From: Lachnospiraceae bacterium
Lineage (GTDB): Bacteria; Bacillota; Clostridia; Lachnospirales; Lachnospiraceae
Assembly (NCBI GenBank): GCA_017463035.1
Contig: JAFTPY010000343.1
Coordinates: 1-5,985 of the forward strand
Reading direction: 5' to 3'
Length of the DNA: 5,985 bases
Notes under the pieces: generated by a model
What the model was told of the DNA's origin: nothing
What the model saw: only the letters and a program-made list of their open reading frames with translations
Databases searched by the model: none
Made by a program: the position numbers and the translations under genes
Part shown: piece after piece, positions 5,341-5,985 of the stretch
How positions within the stretch are numbered: position 1 is the stretch's first letter
How the letters are laid out: every line of letters starts with the position of its first letter

Positions 5341-5985
5341 GTGTTAGAAGGAATCAAAGCGGTGATTTTTGATTTGGACGGTACGGTGGTGGATTCCATG
5401 TGGATGTGGGAAGCTATCGATATTGAATATCTGGCCCGGTTCGGGATTCCGCTGCCGCCGGATTTGCAGAAAAAGATTTCCGGTATGAGCTTCAAGGAAA
5501 CGGCGGTATATTTTAAGGAGACCTTCGGGATTCCGGACAGCCTGGAGAAAATTAAGTCTGACTGGAACGAGATGGCAATGGACAAGTATTGCAACGAAGT
5601 GCCGCTGAAACCGGGAGTACTGGATTTTTTAAAGAAATTAAAAAAGCGGGGAATCAAGACCGGAATCGCCACCAGTAATTCGAAGGAGCTTGCCTTTGCG
5701 GTGTTGGATGCTTTGGGATTGCGACCGTATTTTGACGAGGTCCATATGTCCTGCGAAGTAAAGACCGGGAAGCCGGTCCCGGATATTTATCTGTTGGTGG
5801 CAGACTATTTAAAAGTAACACCGGAGCAGTGTCTTGTGTTCGAGGATATTTCGGAAGGTATTCAGGCAGGAAAGTCAGCCGGTATGAAGGTGTGCGGTGT
5901 TGAGGACGATTTTTCCGCAGCGTACAGGGAAGAGAAGAAGCGGTTGGCAGATTATTATATCACTCACTATGATGAGGTTGTTTGG
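5341..5985 (+). CDS. HAD-superfamily phosphatase, beta-phosphoglucomutase-like subfamily, 3' partial
   Basis: 215 codons are visible from GTG 5341 and the frame is still open at the window end. Family members are usually about 215-230 residues, so only a few are likely missing. Motif I is FDLDGTVVDS with nucleophile Asp11 and acid/base Asp13. Motif II is ATSNS (Thr111). Motif III is the Lys in TGKPVPD (Lys144). Motif IV is FEDISEGIQAG (Glu168, Asp169), binding Mg. The helical cap lies between motifs I and II (about 18-85). This is a Mg-dependent cytoplasmic phosphatase for a small phosphorylated metabolite, of unknown substrate. The cap-side His that beta-phosphoglucomutase uses (His20 in the L. 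lactis enzyme, by recall) aligns with Trp23 here, so a mutase role is doubtful. It begins one base after the pseudouridine synthase stop, so it is very likely in the same operon. Confidence 0.9.
   Translation, partial: MLEGIKAVIFDLDGTVVDSMWMWEAIDIEYLARFGIPLPPDLQKKISGMSFKETAVYFKETFGIPDSLEKIKSDWNEMAMDKYCNEVPLKPGVLDFLKKLKKRGIKTGIATSNSKELAFAVLDALGLRPYFDEVHMSCEVKTGKPVPDIYLLVADYLKVTPEQCLVFEDISEGIQAGKSAGMKVCGVEDDFSAAYREEKKRLADYYITHYDEVVW

Noticed and set aside
5763..5778. Perfect inverted repeat GACCGG / CCGGTC with a 4-base loop
   Set aside because: It lies inside the HAD coding sequence across motif III and is explained by the codons for that conserved stretch.

Overview
The window is a compact, single-strand (+) block of six protein-coding genes from a low-to-mid GC Firmicute. 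The best guess is a gut-type Clostridia/Lachnospiraceae genome. Supporting signs are strong AGGAGG-type ribosome binding sites, short intergenic gaps (24, 37, 33, 9 and 1 bases), tandem LCP genes with long acidic cytoplasmic heads, and HAD and RsmF proteins whose style I recall from Lachnospiraceae. The species cannot be named from this sequence. No tRNA, rRNA, CRISPR array, insertion sequence, phage gene or attachment site was seen.

Left part (2-2326), cell envelope: two tandem LytR-CpsA-Psr (LCP) proteins. The first is cut by the left window edge and lacks its membrane anchor. The second is complete, with an acidic cytoplasmic head, one membrane helix, a Thr/Pro linker and an extracytoplasmic LCP domain. 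They are clearly paralogous, roughly 40-50% identical by eye. They are expected to attach undecaprenyl-phosphate-linked glycopolymers (teichoic-acid-like or capsule polymers) to peptidoglycan.

Middle (2364-3167), alarmone signalling: a small alarmone synthetase of the RelQ/SasB (YjbM) type, with synthetase motifs intact and no hydrolase domain. It carries a C-terminal extension of about 60 residues. Compared with B. subtilis RelQ as I remember it, several residues of the pppGpp allosteric site are changed. A small hairpin (2331-2346) lies just upstream of its ribosome binding site.

Right part (3201-5985), ribosome modification and housekeeping: an RsmF-type 16S rRNA m5C methyltransferase, an RsuA-family 16S pseudouridine synthase, and a HAD phosphatase cut by the right edge a few residues from its expected end. 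These three are packed tightly enough to suggest translational coupling.

Together the layout looks like one transcription unit, or two joined by read-through, linking wall glycopolymer attachment, (p)ppGpp synthesis and 16S rRNA modification. All families are known. No new defence or mobile system is evident. The most interesting points are the altered and extended alarmone synthetase and its neighbourhood with rRNA modification enzymes.
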